Translations under genes and position numbers: made by a program
Assembly (NCBI GenBank): GCA_002429595.1
Contig: DJAM01000078.1
Location: 257 to 64,256, forward strand
Reading direction: 5' to 3'
DNA from: Coxiellaceae bacterium UBA6002
GTDB taxonomy: Bacteria > Pseudomonadota > Gammaproteobacteria > UBA6002
Length of the DNA stretch: 64,000 nucleotides
The notes under the pieces: generated by a model
The model's input: the letters and a program-made list of their open reading frames with translations, nothing else
The model's database searches: none
What the model was told of the DNA's origin: nothing
Part shown: positions 63,528-64,000 of the stretch, piece by piece
How positions within the stretch are numbered: the stretch's first letter is position 1
Layout of the letters: each line of letters begins with the position of its first letter

Positions 63528-64000
63528 ATGTCTAAACCTAAACGTATTTTTATTGTCGGGCATATGGGTGCAGGTAAAGCATTACTGAGTGAAGCCTTAG
63601 CTAAAAAACTTGGCTGGCAGTATATCGATGCCAATCCTAGTTTGGAGCGCTACATTGGGCGAAGTTTGAATGAAATTTTGGGAAAGCAAGGTGAAGAGTC
63701 ATTTCATCGATGTGAAGCAGAAATTATTTCTCATTATATCGGCAAAGAGCATGTTGTCGTTGTATTGGAAGAAGGAGTGATTGCCACAGAAGAGAATAGA
63801 AAATTATTATCTTCAGAGTTTGTTGTGTATTTAAAATTATCAACGCCAGTACAAATTAAGCGAATGCAAGGTGGTCGAAGGCCACTACTCCCAATCGATG
63901 ATCTAAAGGTATTTTTAGATAAACAGCACCTTGAACGCGATAGCTTATTGGAAGAAGTAGCTACTCTAACTATAGAGTCTGTTTCTGTTGAGGAAGATGT
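63528..64000 (+). CDS. divergent shikimate-kinase-like protein (incomplete)
   Basis: The first ~157 codons of a protein with the shikimate kinase layout, cut by the window end. AGGAGA lies seven bases ahead of ATG. The fold markers are IFIVGHMGAGKALLSEALAK, GRSLNEILGKQGEESFHRCE, TEENRKLL and the LID-like GGRRPLL. Key residues differ from AroK: Ala replaces Ser/Thr after the Walker A Lys, the D-x-D is DAN, and the GGG substrate loop is absent (VLEEGVIAT). It may be a degenerate paralogue or act on another acceptor. Confidence 0.75.
   Translation, partial: MSKPKRIFIVGHMGAGKALLSEALAKKLGWQYIDANPSLERYIGRSLNEILGKQGEESFHRCEAEIISHYIGKEHVVVVLEEGVIATEENRKLLSSEFVVYLKLSTPVQIKRMQGGRRPLLPIDDLKVFLDKQHLERDSLLEEVATLTIESVSVEED

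Noticed and set aside
1..64000. CRISPR array
   Set aside because: No regularly spaced direct repeats were seen. The only short tandem repeat is the 23-bp duplication at 45148-45193.

Overview
The window is AT-rich gammaproteobacterial DNA and most resembles a Legionella or close relative. The clues are a spectinomycin kinase matching the APH(9) type known from Legionella pneumophila, an F-box-like membrane protein of the Dot/Icm-effector kind, a C39-like cysteine protease without secretion-pathway neighbours, and a low-GC genome packed with single-gene accessory functions. The window opens inside a tRNA-Phe sequence (anticodon GAA, 3' half, no encoded CCA), a classic integration site. It closes inside a shikimate-kinase-like gene. 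There is no rRNA, CRISPR array, complete tRNA or obvious phage or conjugation module. The only intact mobile element is one IS66-family insertion with a perfect 8-bp target duplication.

Layout. (1) 1-6.4 kb: tRNA-Phe end, small accessory ORFs, then a tight plus-strand run (APH-like kinase, SDR, Gfo/Idh/MocA dehydrogenase, PNPOx-like flavoprotein, GNAT, MFS exporter) that looks like a small metabolite-modifying operon whose exporter is frameshifted. (2) 6.5-12.1 kb: Nudix, creatininase-like, serine hydrolase, C39-like protease, a decayed second copy of the MFS 3' end, GNAT, kinase. (3) 12.1-18.4 kb, minus strand: F-box-like protein, S9 peptidase, Yip1 protein, DUF2089 regulator and an ABC exporter broken by a nonsense codon. 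(4) 18.35-21.15 kb: IS66 element with a passenger gene, inserted between the Shine-Dalgarno and the start codon of that ABC gene. (5) 21.2-34 kb: double GNAT, kinase, decayed homocysteine methyltransferase, large serine hydrolase, decayed phzF, CoA transferase, a methyltransferase/LuxR-HTH pair split at an A8 tract, another methyltransferase, GNAT, DUF4440, arylamine NAT, decayed esterase. (6) 34-46.8 kb: Dabb protein with divergent LysR, methyltransferase, MerR regulator, ANT(6)-like and ANT(3'')-like nucleotidyltransferases, ABC exporter, LysE, PEP-mutase-family enzyme, Ada, broken ParB-like and KOW-like genes, Cache protein, P-loop kinase, ABM protein. (7) 47-64 kb: P-loop/GNAT fusion (frameshifted), APH(9), CTX-M-like class A beta-lactamase, GNATs, GyrI-like protein, ABC-F, PadR plus carotenoid oxygenase, broken APH, MerR/TipAS, APH, PhzF with SnoaL-like partner, two APH-like kinases, shikimate-kinase-like protein.

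Taken together the window is an unusually dense collection of small-molecule-modifying enzymes: eight APH-fold kinases, seven GNAT genes (eight domains), two antibiotic nucleotidyltransferases, a beta-lactamase, an ABC-F protein, exporters, and MerR, PadR and LysR regulators. It carries no integron machinery. At least ten genes are broken or reduced to remnants, several by one base, so this looks like a region of gene gain followed by active decay. Functions of individual enzymes are inferred from motifs. Substrates are mostly unknown.
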